Source: Aplysia californica (taxonomy: Eukaryota; Mollusca; Gastropoda; Aplysiida; Aplysiidae). Taken from it: 64,000 nt of DNA. The translations under genes and the position numbers were made by a program. The notes below the pieces were generated by a model. That model was not told the origin of the DNA. It saw only the letters and a list, made by a program, of their open reading frames with translations, and did no database searches. The stretch spans positions 886,394 through 950,393 of the forward strand of contig NW_004797291.1 in the NCBI RefSeq assembly GCF_000002075.1. Direction: 5' to 3'. Shown piece by piece: positions 1 to 13,300 of the stretch (position 1 is the stretch's first letter; every line of letters starts with the position of its first letter).

Positions 1-1245
1 CCCCCCCCCCAAACTGAATGTAGTCTTCGTCCATTGAAGACAGGAACTTTCTTCCCAGATCCCACACACGTTGAACTTCCAATTATGTTGTGCATGTGAA
101 TACACCAATGCCGCAAACTCTAAGCGAACGGTGGAATTGTTGTCAATGGCAATAATAAGACTACTACTTGAGTTTCGTGTAGGCCTGCTCATGGTGACTA
201 AGACATTTGGTTGATACATGTAGTTGGCTGGTGCTCTTTTGTGGTTTGCTCTTTCTTTCCAGTGAAACATCTATCGTCTTTGTCTTTCCCTCCTTTTTGT
301 TTGTTTGCTTGTTTGTTACTCTCTCGTATCACATCTCTAAAATTGGGCACCTATTATAATACATGTATGACCTATTTGGATTGAAGTGCCGTAAAACATA
401 TAATACTAAAACAAAAGTATAAACGAAGGGTGTTCATGGGTTTGGGAACCGCCAGAAAGTGTGATTAGGATTGCAGAGATACAATCTTAATCTATTTAAT
501 CGTTCAATTTTGTTTGTTATAATTATTTTGCTACCCCCCAGCCACAGGTAGATCTAGTAAGGAAATTTTGTGCACATAATCTGTGAGCCTGTGTGAGTGT
601 GAGTAGTGTAGTGAGTAGTGAGTGGATAAATTAAAAATATCAGAATGGTCTCCCCTAGGCTCAATTGTGCTCAATTGTTCTGTCCCTTTGCACCGGATGT
701 GAGCGTCTTTCCGAAAACGAGGCCTAGCAGCTGGGAAAAGAATGACAAACAGAAACGTAGTAATGAGTGCCTATCAGACCACAAAACATTGACATTGAAT
801 TATATCAAACTACGATGTGAGTCCAAAGGATAACGCAGTTGTTGGGGAGGCGGCAGACTCCACTGATGGACAGTTAGACAAAATTTTGTGGAGCAACTGT
901 TGGTGTAAAAAGATAAAAAGACGAAACCTGGAATAATAACATTCTCTTTGTTGTTCAGCCTACTTCTCTTTCAGGTGCTGAACTCGAGAGGTAGGGCTTA
1001 CTCTATTGGCTGTTGTTATTGGTGAACTTTCGTGTTGGACCATCTGAAGTCGACGAAGCATTGTCTTTTGGACTTTTTTTAAACGGCAATAACGGATAAC
1101 GTACGTGCGCTGGATGCCTAGCCTGGTCTATTCACAGTGTATTGCTTTTGGATGAATCATTTTTCCAGAATCATCTTTTTTTGATGAAATTCATTTGCCA
1201 CAATTAGCAAGAGTTGACCCAAGACTCGAGGCACAAATTCTAAAG
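1..1245. other. 5' flank / putative 5' UTR of HECTD1
   Basis: No protein-coding gene is visible before the HECTD1 start codon. A pyrimidine-rich stretch ending in AG at 1160-1168 is a possible 3' splice site, so the first coding exon may extend upstream as UTR from about 1169. A retroposon-tail copy lies at 222-405. I see no convincing TATA box or other core promoter motif, so the transcription start cannot be placed. Confidence 0.4.
222..405 (+). repeat. pyrimidine-rich retroposon copy (family T)
   Basis: Contains the family landmarks in order: GTGGTTTGCTC, AACATCTATCGTCTTT, TTTGTTACTCTCTCGTATCAC, GCACCTATTATAA and AAGTGCCGTAAAAC. Located upstream of HECTD1. Confidence 0.75.
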
Positions 1246-1385
1246 ATGGCAGACGTTGATCCAGAGACACTCTTAGAGTGGCTTCAAATGGGACAAGGAG
1301 AAGAGAGAGACATGCAGCTCATTGCCTTGGAGCAGCTTTGTATGCTGCTATTGATGTCGGACAATGTTGACAGATGTTTTGAGAG
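1246..1385 (+). CDS. HECTD1: HECTD1 coding exon 1
   Basis: Residues 1-47. It starts [20 protein letters not shown] and ends in CFE. The donor is GAGAG|gtaaac. This is the family's strongly conserved N-terminus. It is followed by a 9.36-kb intron, the longest in the gene. Confidence 0.95.
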
Positions 1386-4300
1386 GTAAACATTTTTAAA
1401 TATAGAATCTAGGTCTAGATCTAGATCTAGATCTAGATATCTAGTGGCTTCTTTACTATTATTCTACTTGTTGAACTTGAACTGTTCATTTAACTTGTGT
1501 TGTTTTGTTTTCATTTTGGAAGTGGCTATTCTCATCCGGGGTGAGAATAGAAAAACGATCTACCTCTCACCCCGGGTGAGACTTGCCAGCGTAAGCTATT
1601 CTCACCTGGTGCGAAACAAGACCTGCTTTTCCTCATTTTGGAAAACTGTCTATCAGTGTGGATGATCAAATTGATAAAAGCCAAGAAAAAATTACGTTAT
1701 AGCACAAAAGTAAGCTAATTTGATCGTCTTCAAAGATGCTATGGCTATTTCACTTTTCGAATCGAGCCGAACTACGCGGGTCGCCATTTTGTTTTGCCCG
1801 GAAGTTCTCGCAAGATCTACTCCTCCCCCCTCTCTCTCTCTCTGTCTCTTTCTGAATACTGTCTATCGGTGTGGACGATCAAATTGACCAAAACAAAGTT
1901 AAAAAATGATGTTAAACCACAAAAGTAAATTAATTTGGTTGTCTACAAAAAAGATGCTACGGCTATTTAACTTTTCGAATCGAGCCGAACTACGCGGGTC
2001 ACCATTTTGTTTTGACCGGAAGTTCTCGCGCTACTCCTCTCTCTCTCTTTCTCTCTCTCCACTGCCCACAGACAAAAATTGTACGCTTTTAGTAGGCTAC
2101 AGTTGTAATGGAACGTTTGTTCACGGCACAGAATTCTAAAATTTTTCTGTTATCACAGTGTAGAATTCTGTGGTTTAGGGTGGATGCAAAATTTGTTGGC
2201 CTAGATCTAGGCTATAACGGTGAACGCGCACCGGGTGAGAATAGCCAAAAGACTCGCCTGCACTATTCTCATCCCGGGTGAGAATAGAGGTGGCCTTTCA
2301 TTTTATGAGAATATTTCAAATCAAGATCATGTCTTAACCCTAGAAGCGCTCAGCGTTTCACCGGAAGTAACCCGCCAAAAATGCCCCGCCGCCACGGCCG
2401 ATCAGTTGTAAACATGGGGGTTTGGCGGGGGGGAAACAGCTGAAATACCCGAAATGTATACCTGCTACTGAAAAATGACCATTTACGGCTCAACGGATGA
2501 TAAAAAGCATATAAAAGCATATATTTTCTTTAAGCTGATAGAATGAGCCATTTAAAAATGATCAGCGATCAAATAAATACAAACAAAGCCGAGAACGCGA
2601 TAAACTCAACAATTAATACATCAGCACGGCGAAACAAGTGATAACACATAGCGTGTAGTCGCTCAGCGGGACCGTGTCACTTTATCGATCGATATCTCGG
2701 CCAAGAGACGCTTTACGAGGTCGAGAGAACTTGCAAAGTCATTGGTCACTATTTATAACTTTGGCCTGTAATTGACTACGTCATTTTCCATATAAGGAAC
2801 ACTGGAATTTTCCATTGAAAAGGGTCAGCGTCTATGCCCTTTATATAGGGCCTGTGCGCTTCCCGGTCGAAGTAGGTCAGCCTTATATATAGGGCCCTTT
2901 ATATAGGGCCTGCGCGCTTCCAGGGTTAAGACTAAACTAAGTTAATTTAAACGCAGTGGCTATTTTTATGGCGAGCCGTAAAGATAGCCTCCCACATGCT
3001 ATTTTTACGGCGTGCGGTAAAGATAGCCTCCCAGTGAGTCCCAGGCTATTTTTACGGCGATCCTCGAAAAGCGACCCTACTCCGCCTCTCATGTACGCGA
3101 CATGCCTCAGTGTATTAGATCTAGGCCTATAGGGGCCGTTCAAAATATAAACTTACACCTCAGAGAGGAAAGGGTGTCTTTGGCTTCTGTAAGAAAAGTG
3201 TAAGATTGGGTGGGGAGGTTAACCAAATATGACACTTCTGTGAGATGAACGTTTTGCTCATGACTGGGAAGAAAAGGTAAAAGAAAAAGTGGATAAATGC
3301 CAGTAACAAGACCCAGATCTGCATGATCACTGCAGATCCCCGTTGCTTTTTTTTTTTGGGGGGGGGGGGGGTTAAGAGGGGGGGGGGGGTTACAAATAAT
3401 TTAGAAATTATGATGAAAATTCTGTAAGTGGATATCTAATTTCTTAATGTTTCTTTGTAACTTTGCAACTGTTTTGTTGATCTTTTAATGTCTTGATGTC
3501 TTTTATTTAAGGCACGTACCTATTGCATTGACAAGAGTCTCAATGTCGTCCACATATGCGTTCTTTCTAGTTCATATGGTTTGATTAAATTGTATTAACT
3601 GAAATGATTTTTTTTTAAAAGCTGGTTAAAAAAAGCCACGTATAGTACAGGCCGGTATCTTTGAAATAATAATGGAAGTTGAAGGTCGGAAAAAGTACTA
3701 ATATTAAATTGGTGTGGGTGGGGGTTGGAGGCAAATGTGAGAAAAGTGGTATTTGTGTTTTGTGTTTTAGAAAAGTCCCCAAAAGTGTAAGATTGTATTT
3801 GAACTGCCCCATAGGTTTTCCATTTCTTCCTCTTCACCATCATTCTATTCTCTTCTTCATCTTCCTTCTCCCTTCCTCCACTACCACCTCTTCCTTCTTC
3901 TCCCCACAATAATCATTCACCCTCTCTTTATCATCACCATCATCACCACCTCCTCGTCATTATTATTACCATCATCACTGCCACTGCCAGCATCATCATC
4001 TCATTCACCGACATCACTACATGTACCACACCCACAAGAAGAGTGGCCATTTTGGAGTTAACTCTTTTCGCCTTGGGAATGCCTTTAAAATGTTCCTCCT
4101 TCCTTTGCACTGAGCAGATTTTTTATAGAGGCGTAAAATATTTTTATTTTTGTTCACAATGATTAATTTATTAATTATTGTGATGCAATTTCAGGGTACA
4201 GGAACACACATATATATTTTTTTTTATATTCAAATATCAAAATTTTGCTCAGTACGATTAACCATAGTATCTGTATCTCTACCATTCCACCAATTTTCAT

Positions 4301-7300
4301 GCAATTTTGTTAGAGAGTAAGAAGCCTTTGTTTTTTAAAAATTATTGTTTGTTTTGCATGTTGGTGCTGTTTCCATTCCATGGCAACTTTCATATTTTCG
4401 GACTTATCAAAATTTACTTTCTTCATTATTTCTTATGCCCGTATAATTTTTTTCTCTAAAATATGAATCGGAAAAAGAATCACCCTTGGGGTGAGCTGTT
4501 CCCCGTAAAAATGGACAGTAATAATATGAGCACATCAGAAAACAAAACACAAAAACTTAAAAAATGCGATCTATTTTATTATTTGAAAGAATCCTACAAA
4601 AACAAGGTCCAAGCAGAGGTCCAAGTAAAGAACATAAAAACATTGAATTGTTTAAGTCCAGAATAAAGACTATAATTATGATAATACTAATAATAGAGGA
4701 CATTTAATTATAGTGCCTTACTCTCGGTTTTAACCAGCTCAAAGTATGTTACAATAGTTTAGTCATTTAGTAAAAGGTATTACATGTATAAAATAACAAA
4801 TAAGGTAGTAGCCTACTAGGCCTACAAGCCAAGACGGAATTTATAAGACTGAAAAACGTGTTCTACGTCATCAGTTTGTGACCGCCGTAAAAATAGCCCG
4901 GGAGGCTATCTTTACGGCTCGCTGTAAAAATAGCGCGGGAGGCTATCTTTACGGCCTGCCGTAAAAATAGCCACACTGCGTAATTTAAATTCATTTTATT
5001 TTTAGTAAATTGCCTAGAATCTTTTAGACTCCCGAACTAGAAGAATTTTGGTTGGCTCATTCGCTTTTCAACTCATCTTGATTTGATGATGAACTGTCCC
5101 ATTTTGAGAATATACTTCCTGTTAACTTACACTAAATCTAGATCTAGATATCTAGATCTACTTACAGTTAATCAGTTTACAGTATACTTGAAAGTTTTTT
5201 TTATTCAAACTCAGGGATGGGTCAAGAATTGTACTCTTTTGTGTGTTTTTTGGCCACCTCTATTCTTGCCCCGGGTGAAAATAGCGCAGGCGAGTCTTTT
5301 GGCTATTCTCACCCGGTGTGCGTTCACCGTTATAGCCTAGATCTAGGCCAACCAATTTTGCGTTAACCCTGAACCACAGAATTCTACACTGTGATAACAG
5401 AAAAATTGTAGAATTCTGTGCCGTGAACAAACGTTCCATTACTACTGTTAGTCTAAAAGTGTACAATTTTGTCTGTGCGCAGTGGAGAGAAAGAGAGAAA
5501 GAGAGGAGTAACGTGAGAACTTCCGGGCAAAACAAAATGGCGACCCGCGTAGTTCGGCTCGATTCAAAAAGTTAAATAGCCGTAGCATTTTTGTAGACAG
5601 CCAAATTAATTTACTTTTGTGTTTTAACATAATTTTTAAACTTTGTTTTGGTCAATTTTATCGTCCACAGTGATAGACAGTATTCAGAAAGAGAGAGAGA
5701 AGAAGGGAGGAGTGGATCTTGCGAGAACTTCCGGGCAAAACAAAATGGCGACCCGCGTAGTTCGGCTCGATTCGAAAAGTGAAATAGCCAAAGCATCTTT
5801 GTAGACGATCAAATTAGCTTACTTTTGTGCTATAACATAATTTTTTCTTTGCTTTTATCCATTTGATCATCCACACTGATAGAAAGTATTCCGAAATTAG
5901 GAAAAACAGGTCTTGTTTCACACCGGGTGAGAATAGCCAACGGTGGCAAGTCTCACCGGGGGTGAGAGGTCGATCGTATTTTTATTCTCACCCCGGGTGA
6001 GGATAGCTACTTCCTTTGTTTTTATTTCATCATTAGCATAAAAATTAGATCTAGAACGGCCCCCTAAGCTTATAGACTTGTCCGCCTATTCCTTTTGATT
6101 TTGCTTCGCCTCCTGCTATGTTTGTGTTCTCTAACATCCGGGTCAACATTATATCTAATCAAAAAGTTGGATCAGGTTTTGTTACGAGGTATTTCGACTC
6201 AATAATCCCTTCATGTGTTGACGGGCCACCCAGCTGTCTGAGACGGTGCCAGCTGGTCACGGGTCCCCCATCGGCAGGTCCGGCCAGTTTTGACAAATGT
6301 GGTAAAATCTCATCACCACAGTAACAGAATGGTAACTAACCAATTACTTTTAAACTTATAATAAACATTTATTTGCAAATAGAAACACTAACAGCTGAAT
6401 TAAATGTAAAAAGAACAGTTCCAAAGAGCAACCCCAAAAAAGTTTTTAGGCTGACAGCTGAATTAAATGTAAAAAGAATGGTTCCAAAGAGCAACCCAAA
6501 AAAGCTACTTAATGTAAATGATGAATAAAAGAACAGATTAGTAGGCCCTGAAGCATGCCAACTTATAACAGGCTAGGAGCACCGTAATTTAATTAATTTT
6601 TTGCATATGATATTGATATGAGTTTGATATTTTTGTTCTATGCCGGATCCGTCGAAACATCAGATTTTTTTCGGCAGATTCGGCCTCCCCTCCACCAGTT
6701 ATAATCAACTGTAGAATAGCTGTAAGTTAAGGGAAAACGAAAATAGACACATGTATGAAGTCTGTTATAGCTAAAAACAGACCTTAACTTTGATTGGATG
6801 AAGCAGAGAAGCTCAGCCAACCAGATGGAATGGATTACGTTTTCTCTTACTGAAGAACAAAATTGACCCCAAAATGAAGCCAAGGCGGAAAGGTCACTGG
6901 AAGAACTTAAAAACGATTGCAAATGCAATAAAACAAAATATTTTCTTATACGGGAGGTATGGAGACATGCCCACGGAAGCCACTGTGTACCAAACAAGGA
7001 GTTCGAATGGGGTGGCCGGATAAGCCGACCCGGCTCTAGTTAAATTAGAATCAAGTACATGTCATGGCTAAATCTCTAAGAGTACTTTTAAAGAGGTTTT
7101 GGGAAACGAAGTTCAAACAAATTCTGCTTTGCCAAAATAGCAAGGCTAATAGTAGTAATACTGAGTCACAGTCACTTGATTTCACACGCTGAGGCAGGGT
7201 TGAAAAATAAAATGAATTTATGCCCGGGAATAGTGACAATTGTTTTCAGAAAGCAAGCTGTTGGCAGCCTATCATCTATGATAAACTATGTTTGCATTTC

Positions 7301-10300
7301 AATGTCATATGTGTAGGTGTTGTGACTGGCCTAGTATTTTCTATGCAGTGTAACTTGTCTTACTTAAAAAAATTATAATGACTTTTAAAATCTTATATTT
7401 CATAAAGTCAGTCAGTTAATTTAATCTAATAAAACATTTTGTATACTGTTGTAGCTGAAGTGGAAAGATTGTAGTGTGGGAAAGAAAATCAGGGAGAAGG
7501 AGAAAATGCTTGTAATTATAATTAAAAGGGCTGGATGACGAGAGGAACTTGAGAGAGAAAGGGGGTGGTGGGTGTCAATTTTATTAGATAATGAAAAAGT
7601 GTCAGGAGGAGAAGCTCTGAGACAAACAAAAAGTGATGTGTAAGGGAACAGAATGGGAGGTGTCTGATGCATGCTTGAGAACTCCTCATATATTTTTTGT
7701 TACTTTTTCAAAACGGAAGGACTTCTGTTACGAGCGACCACCCCAACAAACACAATAAAGAAAACCAAACCCTAACCCTGACCATACTCCTAACACTGAC
7801 CATACTCCTAACCCTGACCATACCCCTAACCCAAGCCCAAACCCTACCGCCCTAACTCTAGCCTCAACCCTGACCTCTAACCCTAACCCTCTGTTCTATC
7901 TATTTCATTATAATGGTCGCTCGGTGTGGAATTCTTCCCTTCTAAACAGTCCTACCCTAATAAGAATTTAGAAAAGAAAAAAAACAACCTGTATATATAT
8001 GTTGTAAAAGAGGTTGTCACCCATAGTAAGTCAGAGAAGCAGACATGCATGATAACTGTTGAATTGCTGAAGAGATGGAAAGTTGTATTGTTGAAATCAA
8101 AAAGTGTAGATTGAATTCATCTTTTTTCTCAACGAAGAAAGCACAGGTTCTGTGACCATGTTTCCTGGCAGACTGCATTTAAATGAACAAAATGAAGGAA
8201 TGAAAGTGGCAAATATCATGTGCTCGCTTTTATATGATAGTCAAACCTGTGTAAGACAGCCACCCATTGTCAAGGAGAAAAGTGGCCGTATAAGACAGGT
8301 GGCCATCTTAGGCAAGACTGATCAAGATGAAGAAAAGAAACCATTCCCATCTGAAGTCCCAATCTTAAGTAGCCGCATTGTTGATGTTGTTGTTAGTTTG
8401 TATTTTGTTTGTTATTTTTATTTTGTTGCTGATTTTGTGCAAGGGTAACAATAAATCACAATGTATCAAACGAGGAAGACCGAGTGCCATGTTAAAACAA
8501 ACACGTGGGTCGCCACCACTCGGAGAACGAGCGACTCTTCTGTCGCAACTTCATGTTGACATCCATTGTTACTTTGTTACAGACTGGGTAAACAGTGACC
8601 ACTTATCTCACTTAAGATTTGTGTATGAGTTCTGGGCGGGGCTTATGGGTTATGAGGGATCACACGCTTACCTCACCAGCAGCTGAAAATACCTATTGGT
8701 CAACAGTGGGAATGGCCTATGCGACATGATCGGTTGGAGGGACTACCTGACAACAACGACAAGTGATTGGATTATGACGGCTCGCCCACAACGCCAGGGG
8801 CCAATGCACAATTTATGACAAAACGTAACGGAGTCACTAAGGTGGCCGTCTAAGACAGGTGCTATCGCTTAGTATGATAGGGGTTGTGTGTTAAAATATG
8901 GTGGCTGCGGCCGCTTTGGACAGGTATCCGTTGTACACATAGAGAAAACGCAAGGGGGGAAATGGAAAGTGGCCGTCTTATTATAGAGGTGGCCGTCAGG
9001 GCAGGTTCGACTGTATGAAAATAGAAGTCTTAAGCATCTTGTTTCAAGGGTCATGTGTGTGCATAATGGACTACAATTTGGGCCACCCTACTATCGCCAA
9101 CTTAACTGATAGCTACTCAGGTTTCAGAATTCTGTGGCACTCTGTACTCAGTACTGTGCCCAGATTTGTCTTAGGGTCAATGTGTGTCATCTGTCTCTCC
9201 ATATAATGGTAAGCCTGTTGATAGTTTTCCATCTCTGCTGGTCATTAATTGTCTATATTTTGATTAGTGCTTTCTTTCTTTTTTTTAAAAAGTTCAACAT
9301 ATATTAATATTTTTGGGAGCTCTGCACATTGACTTTGCTGGGTTTTTCTCACTTAGAATTGGGGTAATTATATTTGGTTTTCTCTATTTATGCTCAGTTT
9401 TGGGCAATTATAAGCACATGGATAGCCAAATTTTAAAAGAATAAGAAGCTATAAAGGAAATAAATTCTATCATCATCAAATCTAGACTCTTGACGTGCAC
9501 TATTGGACTGATAGGTTGAATAGGTGGGTTTTTTTTCCAGCTTTCAATAACTTTTTTCCCTGTATTCCTTGTACTTGCAGCTCTGGAAAATTATCTGGGA
9601 ATGCAGTAGTGGTGGACAGATTTATTGGAAATGACTGTAGCAGTAAATCTCAGTGTCAGTACCAAATTCAGTAGGAGTTCCCAAATCTAAAACCCAATCA
9701 AAATCCTGGTTTTTAAAAGTGAGTATCCTCCTCTACTTAAGTATACTGTGCAATGCTGAGTAGCAGAGCAAACCAAGATCCTGCCCCCAGTACCAGGAGC
9801 TGATGGGATCCCGTCATGTGGCTGCGGCATTACAACAGGGTGTGCTTTGGAATTCTGTAGGCTCTCTCTAAACTTCCACTCAAAATTCACCAAGGGGGAG
9901 GGTGGGAAGAGATTCTAGTAGCTTTCCAGGCTATGTTGTGTACTTGTAGTTTAATAAAACCTTTAATCATATGTGTGGCAACGAGGTGAAATCAGGCGCT
10001 CGTCAAAATAATGAAATCGGAGAAACACATTTTCCCGCCAATTTGGACATTCTTGTCAGATGTTTATTTTTTGGCTTAACCTCTGTTATGTCATACTAGC
10101 TGGCCCCCTTTCGATGAAAGGAATGATCGGTGCATTAACATCAACTGAAAGTCATTGGCCTACTACATTTACACTCTACTGGAATGGAGCAATAAATCTT
10201 GAGAGAAAAGTGACACACATGTTTCCAAGTTGCCAAATATATAATAGATGTATAGATTGATTCTCTATTCCGCTTTCGTGGTTTTACGTACACTCCAAAA

Positions 10301-13300
10301 TTTCAAAGGTGTGGAAACAGTGCGCACGGATAGTGAACGGAAACCTCACTTGTTTACAATGGCGTCTTGGACTTTCCCAAAATTCTGTGTGGACGAAACA
10401 AAGCATTTTGGAAAAATCGGGGAAAGCAGTTTGTGTGGATTCTTTAAAGTTAGGTCCTAGCCTCATGGATGCTGTGGATGCCTGCAAAGTTTCAAAGATG
10501 TCGGTTAGATAATAAGGGAGGAGTTTGTGCACAAAGCCTCCCAAGTCCGCTTTTATATATATAGATAAAAACACATTCCCATGTGAAATTTACTGGAAAA
10601 CATTTATAAAAAGCACAAGATATGTCATTTTCCAGTAGATGGAGGGGGTGTGATCGTTTCTTTTTGTTGTTTTTTCAGCTAAAAAGTTTTTTATATTGTT
10701 ATGCTTAAGACTAATTATGTTTTCTCTTCTTTTCATCCTTCCCAGTTGTCCTCCTCGGACGTTTCTGCCTGCTTTGTGCCGAATTTTCCTCGATGAATGT
10801 GCTCCAGATAATGTCCTAGAAGTGACAGCTCGTGCTATAACCTACTACCTGGATGTCTCGGCTGAGTGCACCAGGAGAATTGTGGCTGTTGAGGGTGCCA
10901 TAAAGGCCCTGTGCAACCGTCTGGTTGTTGCAGAGATGTCTTCTCGCACAAGCAAAGATCTTGCTGAACAGTGCATAAAGGTAATTTGTTCATTTGGGGA
11001 ATGAGCCTGTCTTTTCTAAGCTCCTCAGTTTCTTTGCCAAAATTCCTTTTTGCAGGGGTAATTGGGCATATATATGCTGTAGTTAAACTAGCCTCTCGCC
11101 TCCTTTATGAAATATTTTGCATCATGAACTTTAAAAAAAGGAATTGCTTTGATAGTTTTTTATGGGGTAATATTTATTGTTTTTGAAAAACAGTGGTCTT
11201 CAGTGAGTTTAAAGTAGTAATAGGATAAAGATGCAATAATTTTGATTTGAATGATTAGTCACATTGTTGCTGTGGTGCTGCAAGCTCATCTCGAGCTACA
11301 ATTTTTTTTATACATGGAAACAGGTTCTTGAGCTGATTTGCACAAGGGAATCTGGAGCTGTTTTTGAAGCTGGAGGTCTCAACTGTGTTCTCACCTTCAT
11401 ACGAGAACATGGCTCACAGGTAATAAATGTTTACAGTGGTTGTACTTCTTTGGGACAGGCTAAAGTGAATATGATTCTTTAAGATGGTTTTCATGATAAC
11501 AGATGGGATAAATTTTAAATTAGAAGCCAGAGTTGTGGTGTCTGTGGTCTAGTGGTTAGGCTCTCAGACTGAACTATGAGGTTCTGACTTTGAATCCCGT
11601 CCGGGGCCTGGCGTCTCCTTGAGAAAGGCAGTTTGCATGAGTTTTTCCTCACTTCACTCAGGTGGGATTGGGTATCCGGCTATAGACAGCAGAAAGATCT
11701 TGTCAGTATGTTAGTGTTGGGGTGCTTAATCGGCAGCTGGCAATGTATGCTTCCTGGGAAGCAGAGAATGTTTCTGAGTGTTGTAGGGTCTGCTGGGGTA
11801 ATAATAGTCGTAGGTCTGCAGGGGTAATAATAGTCGTAAGTGCATAGAACAAGCTGTACAGCGTGGATATGGGCTGTATAAATGCTACTATTTTTCAAAG
11901 GCAAGTTATATTTAATCTTCTTTTAAAAATATAGCCTTTTTAAAAATTATAATTTTTTTCTCTCTTTTTTAAAAATCCCGTGCCCATTTATATGAGATAA
12001 ACGCCATCTGATTTGTTTGAAAAAAGTGCGTATGATAGTGTCCAATAGTGTATAACGTGCATACTTAGTATAACAAGTAACTGTAATAGCAGATAGAGAT
12101 TCCAGGATTATAGATGTAAGTCGTTGATCTAAGAGCGCTGATGATTTTAGATAAAATGGTGGTGATGAGTGATGATGTGGGATTGCATTTTAGTAATGTT
12201 ATCGTTAGTCCTATCTTCCTCTTTTCCGATGAGTCATGAGGGGCGTGGGCACCCTCTATCCCGTTCCCTACTGGAACCATCTTTACAGTCACCGTGAAGT
12301 TCTGAAATGGTGGGCACAGTCCTGCTAAGGTGTTTAAAAATATAGCCAAAAGTATTTTGCATTTCTAAGTCTTGTGTGATGCAGTTTTTTTTTTCTGATG
12401 TTCAATTAAATATGAGTTACAGGTTAAGACAAACTATCTCTTATTAAGAAACTTGTATAGGGAAAGGTTTTGGCCGTATTGACCAAAAAATGTCTTTGTC
12501 CAGGTACACAAGGATACCCTGCACTCATCCATGACAGTTGTGTCCAGACTTTGTGGCAAGATGGAGCCACAGGATGCTGCTTTAGAAACTTGCATAGAAT
12601 CTCTCTCCACATTGCTCGACCATGATGATTCCTTCGTAAGTTGTTTTTTGGTTTTGTTTTTCTTTTCTTTTTTGTTATCTGTACATATCTAAATACTTTC
12701 TCCCTGATGTAATAGTTTGATTAGAATCAGTCACAGATGACAAGTGATATGATGACAGACTCATTTTTTGTGTGCAGTTGTATTGTGAAATATGAAGCCT
12801 CTGTTGTGTGCAGGTCCTATTTTGATTATTTATTGTTGTTGTGGAAGTTTTTTGAAGTTACGAATCATAATTTTATAGTTGTGCAATTCTTTGGATGAAT
12901 GTTCTGGATTTTGATAGGAGCTGTTTCTTGAAATAGATTTGTGAATTATAGAAAAATATTAGTATGGTAGTGATAAAAAATAAATCACCTGATAGTTTGT
13001 AATTTCAAAAAAATTGAATGCTTGATGATTTTAAGATTATATGGATGTTGAACACACCACCCCCCCCCCCCCAACAAAATGTATGTTCTTTATAGTCAGG
13101 GCTTATTCTGATTTTGTTCTGAGCTTGTTTCACTTTGATCGAACTCAGGTGGCAGATGGTGCATTGCGTTGCTTTGCTTCACTTGCCGACCGCTACACGA
13201 GACGGTCCTTAGACCCAGCGCCCCTGGCCAGACACGGCCTGATACAGGACCTGCTGTCGAGGCTCCAGAAGGTCGGAGATGGGGCTCACAATGTGTCCAC

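Larger units (their letters stand above)
1518..6014. mobile_element. 4.5-kb nested foldback element in intron 1
   Basis: The outer arms 1518-2295 and 5252-6014 are inverted copies about 770 bp long. The inner arms about 2942-3062 and 4870-4985 are a second inverted pair. Outer arms are studded with palindromic CTATTCTCACCCGGGTGAGA-type motifs. Inner arms repeat GGCTATTTTTACGGC with its complement. Each outer arm also holds two tandem ~200-bp copies of a CGAATCGAGCCGAACTACGC unit. No ORF in it resembles a transposase, so it looks non-autonomous. The class is unknown. Confidence 0.78.

Noticed and set aside
1195-1245. 17-residue N-terminal extension upstream of the HECTD1 ATG
   Set aside because: It would begin at TTG, not ATG. 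The ATG at 1246 has a good context and matches the family N-terminus.
6638-6997. 119-residue minus-strand frame in HECTD1 intron 1
   Set aside because: No family match, adjacent to repeats, antisense in a long intron. It looks like a chance frame.
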